The notes under the pieces: generated by a model
Told to the model about the DNA's origin: nothing
The model's input: only the letters and a program-made list of their open reading frames with translations
Databases searched by the model: none
In this document: piece by piece, positions 25,301-36,420 of the stretch
Numbering within the stretch: position 1 is the stretch's first letter
Layout: each line of letters opens with the position of its first letter
Program-made: the position numbers and the translations under genes
Source of the DNA: Sipunculus nudus
Taxonomy: Eukaryota > Annelida > Sipuncula > Golfingiida > Sipunculidae
Length of the DNA stretch: 64,000 bases
Assembly (NCBI GenBank): GCA_026874595.1
Contig: CM049311.1
Span: 35,507,176-35,571,175 of the forward strand
Reading direction: 5' to 3'

Positions 25301-26024
25301 ACATAATATTTTTGCATCGACGACAAAGCATTATATTTAGGAAACATTGGTCTCAAAAGTAATGCGTTCCGTTTTTCAAGAGGCATCCTTTCTGAGAAAA
25401 AAATCTTTCCAGAATGCGACAGATATATGTAGGTTTCCACGGAAAAAAAACAAAAGTGCATAATCAACGCTAAATGAATAATGATAATGATTTCGAAGCA
25501 TCACTGGCAAACCCTTTCGCTAAGATAAATGTCTAAATGTCTAAAAATGCATATTAGTAAACACCGAATATGGGGACATTATGTTTACATATATTCAGCT
25601 GATAAAAATCCAAATGCAGAAAAATTGTTCAGTCAATTTAGTCCTACCCGCAGTTCTTTTAAAAATTAAAACAAGGCTAAACTGAGGCATTTTAGGTAAA
25701 AAACGCCTTATATTGATAGGCTAGACTACAAAACTGATCTGCAGTTTCACGGCGAAATGTTTTAATGCAGATACTGGGGACCAAAATCTAGACATCGTCA
25801 CGTGTCACTGAGTGCATACAGGTGCAACGCGGTATTTGGAAACGCCTTGTAAGTTTCAGTGTCGGTCAAGTGTGTTTATTACATGCACTTCATATGACCT
25901 TTCCCCTTTTAATGCCAGTAACCGTTCATAATTTTGCACCCGAATTCGAGTTTAGTTTCACAACAACACACCCGTGACAGGTGAACATTTTGTTGCGAAG
26001 GCAATAGTATTAACATGCCTAAAG
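22337..26024. other. No gene seen
   Basis: 3.7 kb with only short frames. A C(10) run lies at 24490-24499 and GC content rises around 24600-24780. Nothing in it matches a known family by eye. Confidence 0.4.
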
Positions 26025-26122
26025 CAGTGGCGGATCCAGAAATTCGGGAACGGGGGGCGCTAATATTTGGTTGGTGGCTGAAAGGTATTATTAAATGTAA
26101 GTTCTTAAAATTTTGTTTTGAA

Positions 26123-26125
<3 letters not shown>

Positions 26126-26169
<44 letters not shown>
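26126..26169. repeat. (AT)n microsatellite inside the TIR element
   Basis: About 44 bp of AT dinucleotides. Confidence 0.9.
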
Positions 26170-26173
<4 letters not shown>

Positions 26174-26438
26174 AGAAATATTTATTTTTTATTTCATCTG
26201 TTTTCACCATGTATCCCTTAAAGTTAATTACAGGTATATGAGGTAGGGTATGGTGAAATTTTGGGTTGTTTTTAATGTGCAATGTAAAGAGGACATTTTG
26301 TGGTACCTGTCACTTAAAGGATGAGGATTTTCTGTTGGGGGTATATTAACATGTCACCGGCTTTCATATTTATATTTCCTAAAAATAAGGATATTAAATG
26401 GAAACTAGATGTGCATTTTCACCATTGACATCAACATT

Positions 26439-26624
26439 CAACTTGTGTACTTTTAACAATTATTTTACCACAAAAATTACTTTTTAAAGATGGTATTTTG
26501 CAATTTATAAACATAGATGTGCATTATCGCCATTGACTTCAACATTCTATGTTTATAACTTGCAAAATATCATCATCTTTCAAAAGTCATTCTCGTGATA
26601 AAATAATTGTTAAAATGTTCAAGT
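26439..26624. repeat. Internal hairpin with arms of about 78 bp
   Basis: 26439-26516 is an imperfect reverse complement of 26547-26624; both carry TTAACAATTATTTTA in opposite sense, and AAAGATG and TTTGCAA blocks. The 30-bp loop contains a copy of ATGTGCATT...CATTGAC, also found just outside at 26407-26440. Confidence 0.75.
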
Positions 26625-27003
26625 CCTATTTCAAACTTTTTACCGGCTTTCCTTAGGATAACGGAAAGGCCGTGCCTCACTCACAGGCGAATGCAACTTC
26701 AGGGTTCCTCAGTGTTATGACCCTGCAGAGTGTAATAACAGAAAGACTCGTTATAGAAACATTTGAATGTTACCTTATAATATGGACTCGTTCACAAAGC
26801 TGTTCATTAATAGCCTCAACTTATGAATTGGAAAGTAATCAAATGTGGAGAATTTAATAATCTGAATTCTCGGGAACTAAAAAGAATTGTGTGAAATGAA
26901 AATATATTATGAACAAATCGGAAAAGAAATAGATAAAATTAGAGATGTTTCAGCTCAACCGGGGGGCGCGCGCCGCGGGCGCCCCCCTCTAGATCCGCCA
27001 CTG

Positions 27004-28489
27004 TATAGATAGTTTGTAACTTTATAAGCAATAAATGAGATAAGTTTATTTCAAACTGTGCCTACTATATATTTTATTTAATGAGTCAAATTGTGTTTAT
27101 GCCTAAGGAACAGTGTGACTTTGAAATGTGTGACTTCAGTCTCAGGAAGTGTACAGATTTAAAAAACAATCATTAACCTGGCCTAAAAATTACATCAAGA
27201 TTGACAACAACCACGGGCGATAATGGGGCGTGTTTCATTGATTTAAAGTACATGTACACATTTTTATATTTCAGAAGTATATCTAAGACAGGTAATTCGC
27301 CATTACGCAGCAATAACTGTGTATTTGTTTTGATTCGGCACCCGGAGAGAGAGAAGGAGAGAGAGAGTGTGTTAGTGTGTGTGTTTAGAAATTTTATCAA
27401 ATTTTCTGGTAATATATTATTATTTTAAATCGAGATGGTGTCATAAGATGATTCGTCCATTTTCGTAAGGGGGTACAGGTGTTTCGAGGCACCTGAAATT
27501 AAACAATGTTTTGTAAGTTTCAGTGTCACAGGTGGTTTAGACAAACATTCCATTTTGACGCTGACCAGTGATGTCAATTTCACCCCCTTATGCGCCTTTA
27601 AAAACAAAAGAAAAACTGATATGTATAACTAGAATCCAATGAAAGTTGTGCCAATGGGTAGTTGTTTATTTATATTTACAAATTTTTATTATGATGTACA
27701 TTGGAAATGAAAAAGAAGACCTTTATTGCAAAAATAATGTTAATTTTATTTGCTAAAACGTCATTCTTTCAAAATCAGTCTTTTCCCAAATGATATCGAT
27801 TTTTGATCTGTTGAAATGATCTAACATTTAAATTCAGATATGAATTTATCTAAATATTATTTTTAAGCGTTTCATTCAAGAACCCAATGAAAAAAATATT
27901 TTTTTATCATTTAGAAGAATACACACAAAAATCTTTAGGTTTTACATTTGAATTTCCACTTTGAAAGTGAAATACAGAGAATATTTAGGCTGTCATATTG
28001 TCATGGACATCAATAAAACGTAACTATGACGAAACACCAAATGACGAAACACCAAACTTCATTCAATCAAAAATAGGAAACGAGGTTTGTCATTGAGTGT
28101 ACTTATTTAAATGACTCAATTACCCGCTGACAGTACACATACAAAACATCAGGCGTTGCAAGCATAAAAGTAAACAGGACACCAAGTCGGTGCCGAGAAA
28201 AATTCTACAGTTCACGAGTGGTAAACACGACTTCCGAGCGGTAGCGAACACGTTTATCCCGTGATTACCCCAAACACGAACGGTTCCGAACGCTGCATAA
28301 GCTTTCCCTTTGTGGACACGAAGAGGTTTCATGCGCATGCGCAGTGAAGAAACAAGTGACCCATGGGTAATGACGCTTAGCCGACTGACATGTTGACAAT
28401 ATGTCATTGCATAGGGAACTAATAAAGATAATGGGGGTGGCACCATCATTAAGGCAAGTTAGCTTAAGTTCATTAAGACGCATAAGATC
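27004..28489. other. No gene seen; CpG-rich patch near 28.2-28.4 kb
   Basis: Mostly AT-rich. At 28160-28420 CpG density is clearly higher and includes a perfect NRF1-type palindrome (28332-28343). Overlapping minus-strand frames of 109 and 75 codons are open there but have no motif. Confidence 0.35.
28332..28343. promoter_or_regulatory. NRF1-like palindrome
   Basis: TGCGCATGCGCA equals the animal NRF1 consensus. It lies in a CpG-rich patch; no gene start could be tied to it. Confidence 0.35.
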
Positions 28490-29290
28490 CATTCACCTAT
28501 TCCTGAAAAATTTTGCAGTTTGTGTGTATTTGCTTTATTTCTTGGGTGCTCAAACATGCCGCAAAAGTTGGAAAATATGAGTTATAGACTTCAAGTTTAA
28601 TTTCAAGTTTGCACGGGGACATTTTATGGACCTCCCTGGATGTCAAATTAGAAGATTCTAGGTCCAATGGTTATGATTTGTGCCCTGCTTTTGTTTTAAA
28701 CTTTTAAGTGGTTTTTTTTCAGGTCACTTTTGAGCGCCAAAGATCAAATGGTATTGGTAAGGGAGACCTAATTTCAGGTTTCCTTGGAGACTTTTCATTG
28801 ACCTCCCAGGATATCAAATTGAAAGATTCTAGGTCCAGTCAATATGATTTGTGCCCTGTTAACAGATGACCGTATCTTTATAGGTCTTGATAGTAGATAA
28901 AAATCGTTAAAAAATACAGTTGGCACCACCAGTCTGCAGAAACTGATGAAAAGGTTCATGACCAATATCCATGCAAAGAATCACGGTGATCAATGCATAA
29001 GTTGTTCAGATACTTGAGCTTTTGTATCAAATTTTCAATTATTCTGGGGGCTACTTTGGAGCCGCATAGCTTGAAGAATATGTGTAACAGAGCCCTAATT
29101 TAAGGTTTCCAAAGAGGTTTTCATGGACCTCTCTGGATTTTAAGTTAGAAAATTCTCGATTCTGCGGTTACGCTTTGTGCCCTGTTAATAGAGAAACGAC
29201 CGAAAGACCAGACGGACGGACGACGGACAAAGAGTGATTGCTAAAGCTCAGATGACTTACAGTCAGCTGAGTTAAAAATTGAGGTGTATA
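28490..29290 (+). mobile_element. Second copy of the 335-bp-unit element
   Basis: Carries about two units (GATTCTAGGTCCA, ACCACCAGTCTGCAGAAAC, CTACTTTGGAGCC). It ends in the same GACGGACGACGGACAAAGAG tract and AGCTCAG/CTGAGTT hairpin at about 29215-29272 as the element at 44110-46335. Confidence 0.7.
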
Positions 29291-29952
29291 TCAAAAATTA
29301 AGACGATGTCATCATGCAATTTTTTTTAACTTTTGTGACCGAATAAAATTCGGGCTTTTTGGCAAATCTGCGGGTCACATTTTCTAAAGACAATTAAAAT
29401 CAGTTATATTTACCTTTCGGTTCGATGAGGTGCCTTATAGTAAGGTTTAAATATATTTTAGGGTGTTCAAACCTGACTTCGGGAATGCAGTGAGACTTAC
29501 CATAGAAGTGAATATAATCAGAACCATTTAATATGACCAGGCACTGTCATATAATAATGTGTGTTTAAATCTGTCATCAATGCCATGATTTGACAATAAT
29601 ATAGTGGTTTTGGTAATGACTATCCCTAATATGCATACTTTTGTTTTAATTTGCACAATTATGTCTACGCTAACTATTGCATCGTTTTAGCAGTGAACTC
29701 TTCTGAATCAGACACTCTAGAACCTAGGAGCAGATACCATATCTTTTTATAAGTATATCTTATATAAAAATGAGTTAGGATCAAAAATGAAATTTTAATA
29801 ATAGTCACCTTTTATTGTACACTGAAGCAGCATCATCAAGATTTTTTATCAACACTCTCCAAGGATGCAAGAACAAAGGGAATCTAAAAGGCAACAAGTG
29901 CAGTCAGAGACAAACTTAAAAAATGTCAGTGCATTATGATCATTGTCACTGA

Positions 29953-29990
29953 GGGGAGGACGTAGCCTAGTGGTTAAGGCATGGATTAAA
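29953..29990 (+). repeat. tRNA-like box A fragment (possible SINE piece)
   Basis: GTAGCCTAGTGGTTAAGGC resembles the A box of tRNA-derived SINEs. No B box follows at the right distance, so at most it is a fragment. Confidence 0.3.
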
Positions 29991-31531
29991 GCATCATTTA
30001 TATGCAGATGACTCCTAAATATATTCGATTCATTTCAGACACCTGAAGATAGTTATCACATTGTGCCAAAATAGAAGGGTGCCTCTGTAATGAAAGTGAT
30101 TGGCTTCATAGAAATGTTCTGATGTTAAATATTGATAAACAGAATTCATTATATTTACATCCAGAAACAGGGCTAATCTCTTACAAGACTTCAACATAAA
30201 TGTTGGGTGTCGCATGTTTAAAATTTGGGCTGGATGCACAATGAACCTCGCTTTAAGAGGTCTGATTAAAATTCTGTGCTTTTCGCGCACCCTGGTGTTC
30301 GTGCCCACACAAAGTAGTGGACACACGACATGTCTGGGACGACTGCAGGGTATAACCGTTGGGTCAGGAGCGTGAGCAACAAAATCCCCATCATCATTTT
30401 GAATCACCAAGTCATTAATTTGACATGCGGCTTTCCTCGTAAAAGCCATTATTTAAAAAATAAAAAAAAATTATGACATGAAGCAATAGGACACCCGAAT
30501 AGTCTTATGGTCCACAGGTCTTATAACGTTTGGGGAATTCCATTGTCAACCTTTGAAAACATTCGAATTAACAACATACTATGTTAACAGTCATGAATAT
30601 TCATGAATATCTTTCAGTCTCCACTATTCTTATTCAGAAAATATAAGCAACGAGGCAGACGCAATAATCATATTCACTTTGTACTTTGAATTAAATTCAC
30701 GATTTTATCTGTTCAATACGCTTTTCTTCTGTATCCCAATTACATGGCTAGGTATGTTTCTGGGATTTGTATCCAAATTTCGTCGACAGTAAATAGCTTT
30801 GAATTAACTGCATAAAAATTTTGAATCGGACTTCATAATGGACATAATTGTTTTGGTTTATCAAAGGTAGGCCACAATAAACCGAATCTTTAAAAGAAAT
30901 GAACCACTATCGGGAAATCGGCTTTTTATCCGAAAATGGTACAAAACCTATAAGAGCATGAACAAAGAATACCTTCGGTTCAAAGGTATTGATTATTTGT
31001 TAAATATGCATCCTCTGTAGCTTTAGAACCTCAAATCAGACTTAAATGACTGAATCCGCCAGGGAATCTGTTTGAATACCACAAACAATGTGTATGACTT
31101 GCTTATATCAGGATAAATTCTTCCGTTGACAACATGGACAAAAGTTCTCGGCGGCAGCCATACATGAGCAAAGCTATATCTTGAATGGAAAATCAATCAA
31201 TATATTCCTATTGGGAAAAAAACCGTTCTCCCACAAGTTCTGGAGCACAGGTACGTGGAGTTCGATGCATTATAAGTGTGGCATGAACTGGAGAATCGAC
31301 ACGCAAGTTATATTAGCATTTAATTTGTTTATGTATTTTTTTGTGCGGGAATTACAATTAATTGTTTTTGTTCAAATTGATCTTACGTGAAGTAATCGTA
31401 ATATATATTTTTAAAAATATGTCAATATTTGTTGGTAACATATGTTTTCCAATCACTTTCATATCTTTCATGATAATCACTTATCGTGTTATTTCAGTGA
31501 ACTCTGACTTCTATCATTGGAAACAGGTGAA
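29991..31531. other. No supported gene; one 139-codon open frame
   Basis: A minus-strand frame at 30449-30030 (139 codons) has no recognisable motif or signal peptide. The rest lacks gene signs until the first exon of lectin C. Confidence 0.3.
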
Positions 31532-31583
31532 ATGACGCTTTTTGTAATTTGGGGAAGTCATACTTATATTCTCCTAACTATTG
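31532..31583 (+). CDS. Lectin C exon 1: signal peptide
   Basis: 52 nt from ATG to a phase-1 donor (CTATTG, then GTAAAT). It encodes 17 residues rich in L, I, F and W. The exon has the same length and phase as its counterparts in copies A (11368-11317) and B (19588-19639). The upstream AG/GT pattern around 31500-31528 suggests a 5' untranslated segment, whose start I cannot fix. Confidence 0.75.
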
Positions 31584-34500
31584 GTAAATATATATTTTTC
31601 ATTTTTTTTATATATCATTTTAAATATATATTAGCAGCTAATAATGTGTTTTGTGTGGAAGGCAGATTGCATAAGCAATATTACTTAATGTTATTTTCAA
31701 TAACAATGGTACAGAATTAATTAAATTAAGCATGTATGATAACGTCAGATATTATACTAATACAAGACATTCTCCTAATTATAAAGGAACCGTTGATTTA
31801 TACAACCAGTATTTTTTTTATCTTAACAAATAAAAAATAAAGTTTTCATGTACCATATTATAAAGAATAATTTTAGCCTTCAGAATACATAAATGTCAAG
31901 TGGACCAAGTGCAACATTGAAGGTAATATTGAGGAAAATCATAAACGAGTTACCTGCGAGGTGCCTGCATTTGGAGGCCAGGCAAATATCAAAAGAAGAT
32001 GTCCACAATGAATTTGAGGCCCCCTCGTCAAAGCTTTTCGAGCTTTAACCGAATTTTGCATGCGAATATCGAATATAGATCGAACTTCAGTTCCGTCTTT
32101 TTTGACAGTCCTTCGGGTGGGGTGGGTTTATAATATTACGCAGGTTTCACTATATTTCACAATTCCTTTCATATGTTGCTCTAGTCTGCAAAATTTGTTT
32201 ATTTTTATTAACAGATTCTTAAGACTCGAAAGTTCCTAGACTATTTAGCATTTACGCTCGGTTTCTTTTTTTTGCGTGGAGAATATATTCATTTTCTCAT
32301 AATTATCAATATTCTTTAGTTTTCATAAGTGATTTGTCACATAGGCCTTTCTTTAATACAATGAACCCTACGGAATAAGACCGCCCGTGAGACATGGGGG
32401 AGGGGTTAATTACCAGGTGGTCTTATGAGAAGAGTCAGCTTTAACTAAAGCCTATGCTTATTGTTTATTCAGGGTTTCTTAATAGGCAGAATGTCTTTTA
32501 TATATATATGCTTCATGGTATAAGATTATTTTTATCAGGGTCGAGTAGGGTTGATCCCGGATTGGAACCCAAGACAAGCGTTCGAACCGCTTCGCCATAA
32601 AGCCATACCTCAATGACAAAACGGTCCTCGAATCGGTCCGTCTTTAACATACCTTCTTGTAACCGATCTCTCTTCGAAACAAGGTTAATTAAATGATGAT
32701 CCCAACAGTCAAACTTTTGGTGAATTATGTAGCAGCAATTATTGCTAAAACCACCCCACCCCCTGGACTCAAAGGCGCCATTTATCAAGTAGTCAAAGTA
32801 TTAAAAGGTTGATGCTGGTTTGAACCATAGTCGGTGGCACACTAATTGACCATCCCAACTGCTATGATGTTGAGATAATTAGATCGGCCTCTTTGAACAA
32901 CCCGTAACAATATAATCCTTTAATAGTGTACCTGTTATGTCATGTTTGACCATTACATTTTTTTCAGTGTACTTCATAAATGTCTCAGCAATATACAAAG
33001 AATCACAGCTGGTGGAGACAAAATCCAGTGCTCGTTGGATAGGGAACTCAGGATCCATTTATTTTGAATTTCGTGGGTCGAACGACACCTTGCGGGGATA
33101 TTGCTCAAAGGGTTGTCCTAACGCGACTTTTAACCCATATATAGCTGTCATCTTAAACGCAGTATTAACCAGCAGAATTGAACCCAGGTCGACCTGCGGT
33201 AGGTTATTATGCTGTAACCGTTAATAACTAATTTGCCTACTAATTGGTATGGTCAGGGGCGTCAATACCGGCTGGGGGTATATATCCTCCCCCCCCCCCC
33301 CCCACACTTTATAGCAACAGGTGATGATCAATGTAATAAAGCCCTTACTTTTCAGAGAGTAAAATTTATATATTGGAAATAAACGATCACGCCATTCCTG
33401 AGGTTACTATTGTTATGGAACCTAATATCAACAGATCACGTATGCGTGACGTACATAAACTTTGTCATGGAGATTAAAAAAATCTGAATCTGTAACACTA
33501 GGCAGCGTGAAATGTCTAGGGGAATGAAGAAAGAAGTCAGTGTTTTTTTTTGTAAACAAATAACCATAATTTATTCTTAAACAACTCTAACATTACAGTA
33601 CACTTGATCAATACAATTACACAGTACAACAACAGTATAACAGCAAATCAATATAATCACACAGCCTAATACACAAAGTGCACAGTACCTGGATACCACC
33701 ACTGCCACAGCGACAAGTCCTTTAAAATGTATAAACCAGATGAACAGTAATTCACATAAATCTTCTCAGAGAATAACAGTCCAATGTAAAGCTCTTGTAA
33801 CAATCCCAAAAGTAAACTTGAGGCAGGCAGCACTTAATTGTATAGAGTTAGTAATAGTAGATTCCCTGAAATTACTGGATAAATGGATAGGTCCCACACA
33901 CTGACTAATACGCTTCCGTGTCCGCTGGAATATTCTCTCACCTCTCTCTCTCGGCTTTAAAACACAGACCCCTATTTATAACTTCTCACCTCCAGCCGAG
34001 AATCTTCCATTGCTCGAACAATCTAAAGAATCTAACACAGTACACACGTTCAAAGAACATACTAGAACAAAGAAGCTGTGTATCCAGGGTTCAACTAATG
34101 CGGATTAAACCGAGCCTGCGACATCCGGCCAGGCGAGGCCGCTACAACAGGAGCTACGCGTGGCTCACAAACCAAATGTCAACAATGCATGGAGCACCCC
34201 ATCGCACAATAAAGGAAACATATGCAAGACCGCTGCACACAATAAAAAAGGCACCTGTAACACTATAAAATGTTTGCACCTGTAACACTATAAAATGTTT
34301 TATATCTGAGCATGGTTTAGAAATAATCTCTTCTGATAAATAAAGATAAATTTACGCACTAGGTATATGGTTCTCGGAGGTATTGTATGTAACACCATGA
34401 CATTAATGACAAAACAATGCCGACTAAATATATATAATGCTCATTAAATACATGATGATATATTTCATGGTGCAGTTTACCCATGATTCTGCAGTTGTTT

Positions 34501-36103
34501 ATGGAAATGTGCAGCTGTAATTTTGGCTTGTGTAATTTTATTTTTTTTTTACGTTTGTTCCTATCACAAACTGAAAAATAGCTCTGGTATAAGTTTGCAA
34601 ACATTTTGTCATATTTCCGTGATCTATATATATATTTTTCCATCATATGATCATTCATAATTCATTCATCCTATTATTATAATATATATTTAGGCTATAA
34701 ACACTCGATATCCATTTTCTCTAAAAATTCTGATCCCTTGCTTTCACTTGTTTATAAATGGGCTCTATATATCTGTAGGCCTTATTTTTCAATAGAAGTT
34801 TGTGCAGTCTTAAAATATTCCCTGATTTGGGTAATCTTGTTTTATAATAAATCAAATAAAAATATTTTTCAGGTGCAGTTCACGTGGTAAACTATTACGT
34901 TTAAAATTATTACTATTATTATTAATACTATTATTATTATTATTATTACGTGTAGTGACCCAATATTGTCGCATTTACAGAGTGCCCGCCTGGATTCCAG
35001 TATCCCTTTCCCCTGGATGGGAATACAAGTTCATGCTACACGTTTTATCTTGAAAAAAGTTATCCGTACCGTGAATCCAGAAATATCTGTAGACAGTTAC
35101 GATCGGATATTGTCAGCATCGAAAGCGAGGCGGAGACCAAGCACCTCTTTGACGTGACGCCTTCCAAGTATAAAAGTAAATAATTATTTAGTCGTGATAC
35201 GGTCCAGGCAACCGTAACTGATCGTATGAATGTTCAATATATAATTTAATCGCCGGATAATGAACATTGAATTTGCCAATTTTTATTCAATAAAATTATT
35301 TAAGTCTTAGGTGTATGGGATTTCTGACTCGTGGAGGAATAGTTTCCAAAATTTTGGGTAATGCCCAAAAACACTTCCTAAATTCTCTTCTATAGTACGA
35401 CTCTGCTGGTTTGGGTCTGTGGCCTTGAAATATACTATCCATAATGGCCCCGGAATCTACTTACACATATTGCGTATGTATAACTGTAGTGGAGAGGGTA
35501 ATGCAGCCCATTCAGTAAATCGGATAAGAATTATTTCAATTCAGATTAAATAAGCATGAGTGTTCATGTGGTAAGTTCTTCAAGGTACAAGTAATATTAT
35601 TAAGCATGCGCATGTGAAATGTAAACACAATGATACACAATTTGAATTGAAAGAAATTTGGATTTTAAATTTTGAGAGTTGACACAGGTAATCCCGGCCG
35701 TCACAGGGTGTCTTTCTGGGAGAAGTTTGAGCAAAAACAACTTCTGGAGGAAGAGTGAACTTATCTTTTGTTGTCCATCTATATGAACTAGAAGAAAATC
35801 ATATAAACAGATATGTACAATTATTATCTTTCAGATATCCATTTACGAAAGATGTTCTGGCTGTCAGCAAAGCAAAGGAGAAGTCTCAAATCTCTGGGGT
35901 TGACTCGTGAGCACAATTTAGAAGGATGGGTCTGGGAGGCGACAGGTCAAAAGGTCGTTTACCAGAACTGGAGCGAAGGTTCCAAGCTTGGAATCTGGGA
36001 TGGTCCAAACGCTGTGGTCTGCGTGTGGGATTACGAGTGGGCACCGACACCCAACATTCTGGTCCACGGGGTAGTTTGTGAAAAGACAGTGGTCTGCGCA
36101 TAG
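31532..36103 (+). CDS. Lectin C: secreted C-type lectin gene, four exons, the only intact copy
   Basis: Exons 31532-31583, 32968-33198, 34981-35175 and 35835-36103 join to 747 nt, or 248 residues plus stop. All introns are phase 1, with GT donors and AG acceptors. Residues 1-17 form a hydrophobic signal peptide (MTLFVIWGSHTYILLTI). Residues 18-94 are a cysteine-containing module I do not recognise. Residues 95-248 are a CTLD: ECPPGF, SCY, SIESEAE, GWVWEATGQ, NWSEGS, VCVWDYEWAP, VVCEK. The family binds sugars or other ligands outside the cell, often in molluscan immunity, but the EPN/QPD calcium-sugar triplet is not visible, so the ligand cannot be predicted. Potential N-glycosylation motifs (NVS, NDT, NAT) lie in the cysteine module. 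An antisense solo LTR sits in intron 2. Exon borders are inferred by comparison with copies A, B and D; the domain call is secure, expression is not shown. Confidence 0.8.
32545..32615 (-). repeat. tRNA-derived SINE-like sequence in lectin C intron 1
   Basis: On the minus strand TGGCGAAGCGG (A-box-like) is followed about 30 nt later by GGGTTCCAATCC (B-box-like), then GGGATCAACCC. The surrounding sequence does not fold into a clear tRNA, so a SINE or tRNA relic is more likely than a working tRNA. Confidence 0.35.
32968..33198 (+). CDS. Lectin C exon 2: unrecognised cysteine module
   Basis: 231 nt, phase 1 at both ends, after acceptor TTTTTTTCAG and before donor TGCG|GTAGGT. It encodes 77 residues and includes YFINVSA near the start, GYCSKGC in the middle, VILNAVLTS, and a final TC that runs into ECP of the lectin domain. 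The same pattern is seen in copies A and D. The first cysteine of copy D (CFTNVSA) is Y here. No named domain was recognised. Confidence 0.7.
33254..33338 (+). repeat. Short repeat starting CAGGGGCGTCAATAC
   Basis: Shares its start, an ATATATCC segment and GATGATCAATGTAAT with 59594-59485 on the other strand. It holds a C(15) run. It lies in intron 2 of lectin C just before the solo LTR. Confidence 0.6.
33411..34262 (-). repeat. Solo LTR in intron 2 of lectin C
   Basis: A complete minus-strand LTR of about 852 bp, flanked by CTAT (33407-33410 and 34263-34266). No internal region is present, as expected after recombination between two LTRs. It is antisense to the lectin. Just beyond its end a stretch of about 25 bp (GCACCTGTAACACTATAAAA...) is repeated once. 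Confidence 0.85.
34900..34949. repeat. (TTA)n microsatellite
   Basis: Imperfect TTA repeats about 30-80 bp before exon 3 of lectin C. Confidence 0.8.
34981..35175 (+). CDS. Lectin C exon 3: N-terminal half of CTLD
   Basis: 195 nt, phase 1 at both ends. Acceptor GCATTTACAG is followed by the ECPPGF start; the donor is TATAAAA|GTAAAT. It shows the long-form CTLD start (ECPPGF, SSCYTF), the helix cysteine (NICRQL) and the DIVSIESEAE strand-helix motif. A (TTA)n microsatellite lies just upstream in the intron. Confidence 0.85.
35835..36103 (+). CDS. Lectin C exon 4: C-terminal half of CTLD and stop
   Basis: 269 nt after acceptor ATCTTTCAG, ending in TAG. It starts DIHLRKMFW in the unspliced frame. 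Core motifs are GWVWEATGQ, VYQNWSEGS, VCVWDYEWAP and VVCEKTVVCA. The cysteine usual before the ICE motif is absent; an extra cysteine follows the VCEK motif instead. Degenerate tandem copies of the terminal motif continue to about 36420. Confidence 0.9.
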
Positions 36104-36420
36104 AAATCAGCGCAAGTACAATCCATGAATTACAATGGAAATAAAGGCAACTGATACACGGTTTAATTTGTGAAGAGAATATATTCATCAAAATCCGGAT
36201 CCATGATTTGGTTTACGAAACCTTGACATCAAAATACATTTTTTATAAGAAAGTGGTTTGAATATTGAGATCACCGAAATCTTGATCAATGGTTTGGTTG
36301 ATGAAGGTGGCCTGTATATAGAAATCCAGGCTACTGGTGCAAGGATTAATTTTTTCAAAAGAAAGGTCTGCATATAGAGATCACCGAAATCTTAACCAAT
36401 GGTTTGATCAAAGGTAGGTT
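36104..36420 (+). repeat. Degenerate tandem copies of the lectin C terminal motif
   Basis: After the stop of lectin C, segments resembling the last coding bases (TGTGAAAAGACAGTGGTCTGC then ATAGAAATC) recur near 36220-36270, 36300-36340 and 36355-36385. They are followed each time by similar text such as ACCGAAATCTTGA and CAATGGTTTG. They appear to be decayed 90-bp-scale duplications of the gene's 3' end. Confidence 0.45.

Larger units (their letters stand above)
26025..27003. mobile_element. Non-autonomous DNA transposon, 979 bp
   Basis: Begins CAGTGGCGGATCCAGA and ends TCTAGATCCGCCACTG, terminal inverted repeats of about 16 bp followed by G-rich or C-rich DNA. No transposase frame is present. 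Inside are an (AT)n run (26126-26169) and a large hairpin. The ends resemble those of hAT-like elements, but no 8-bp target duplication is evident, so the superfamily is unsure. Confidence 0.75.

Noticed and set aside
28120-28449. 109-codon minus-strand open frame
   Set aside because: Open because of a local CpG-rich patch; overlaps another unrelated frame and has no motif.
30030-30449. 139-codon minus-strand open frame
   Set aside because: No motif, signal peptide, duplicate or exon context. It could be chance; kept only as a remark.
32545-32615. Functional tRNA gene
   Set aside because: Box-like motifs are present but no convincing cloverleaf or anticodon arm; called SINE-like instead.
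34966-35157. 63-codon frame overlapping lectin C exon 3
   Set aside because: Wrong frame; the CTLD frame across the same bases gives ECPPGF, SCYTF and SIESEAE.
35886-36191. 101-codon minus-strand frame opposite lectin C exon 4
   Set aside because: Antisense shadow of a secure CTLD exon; the same applies to 22023-22217 and 49852-50127.
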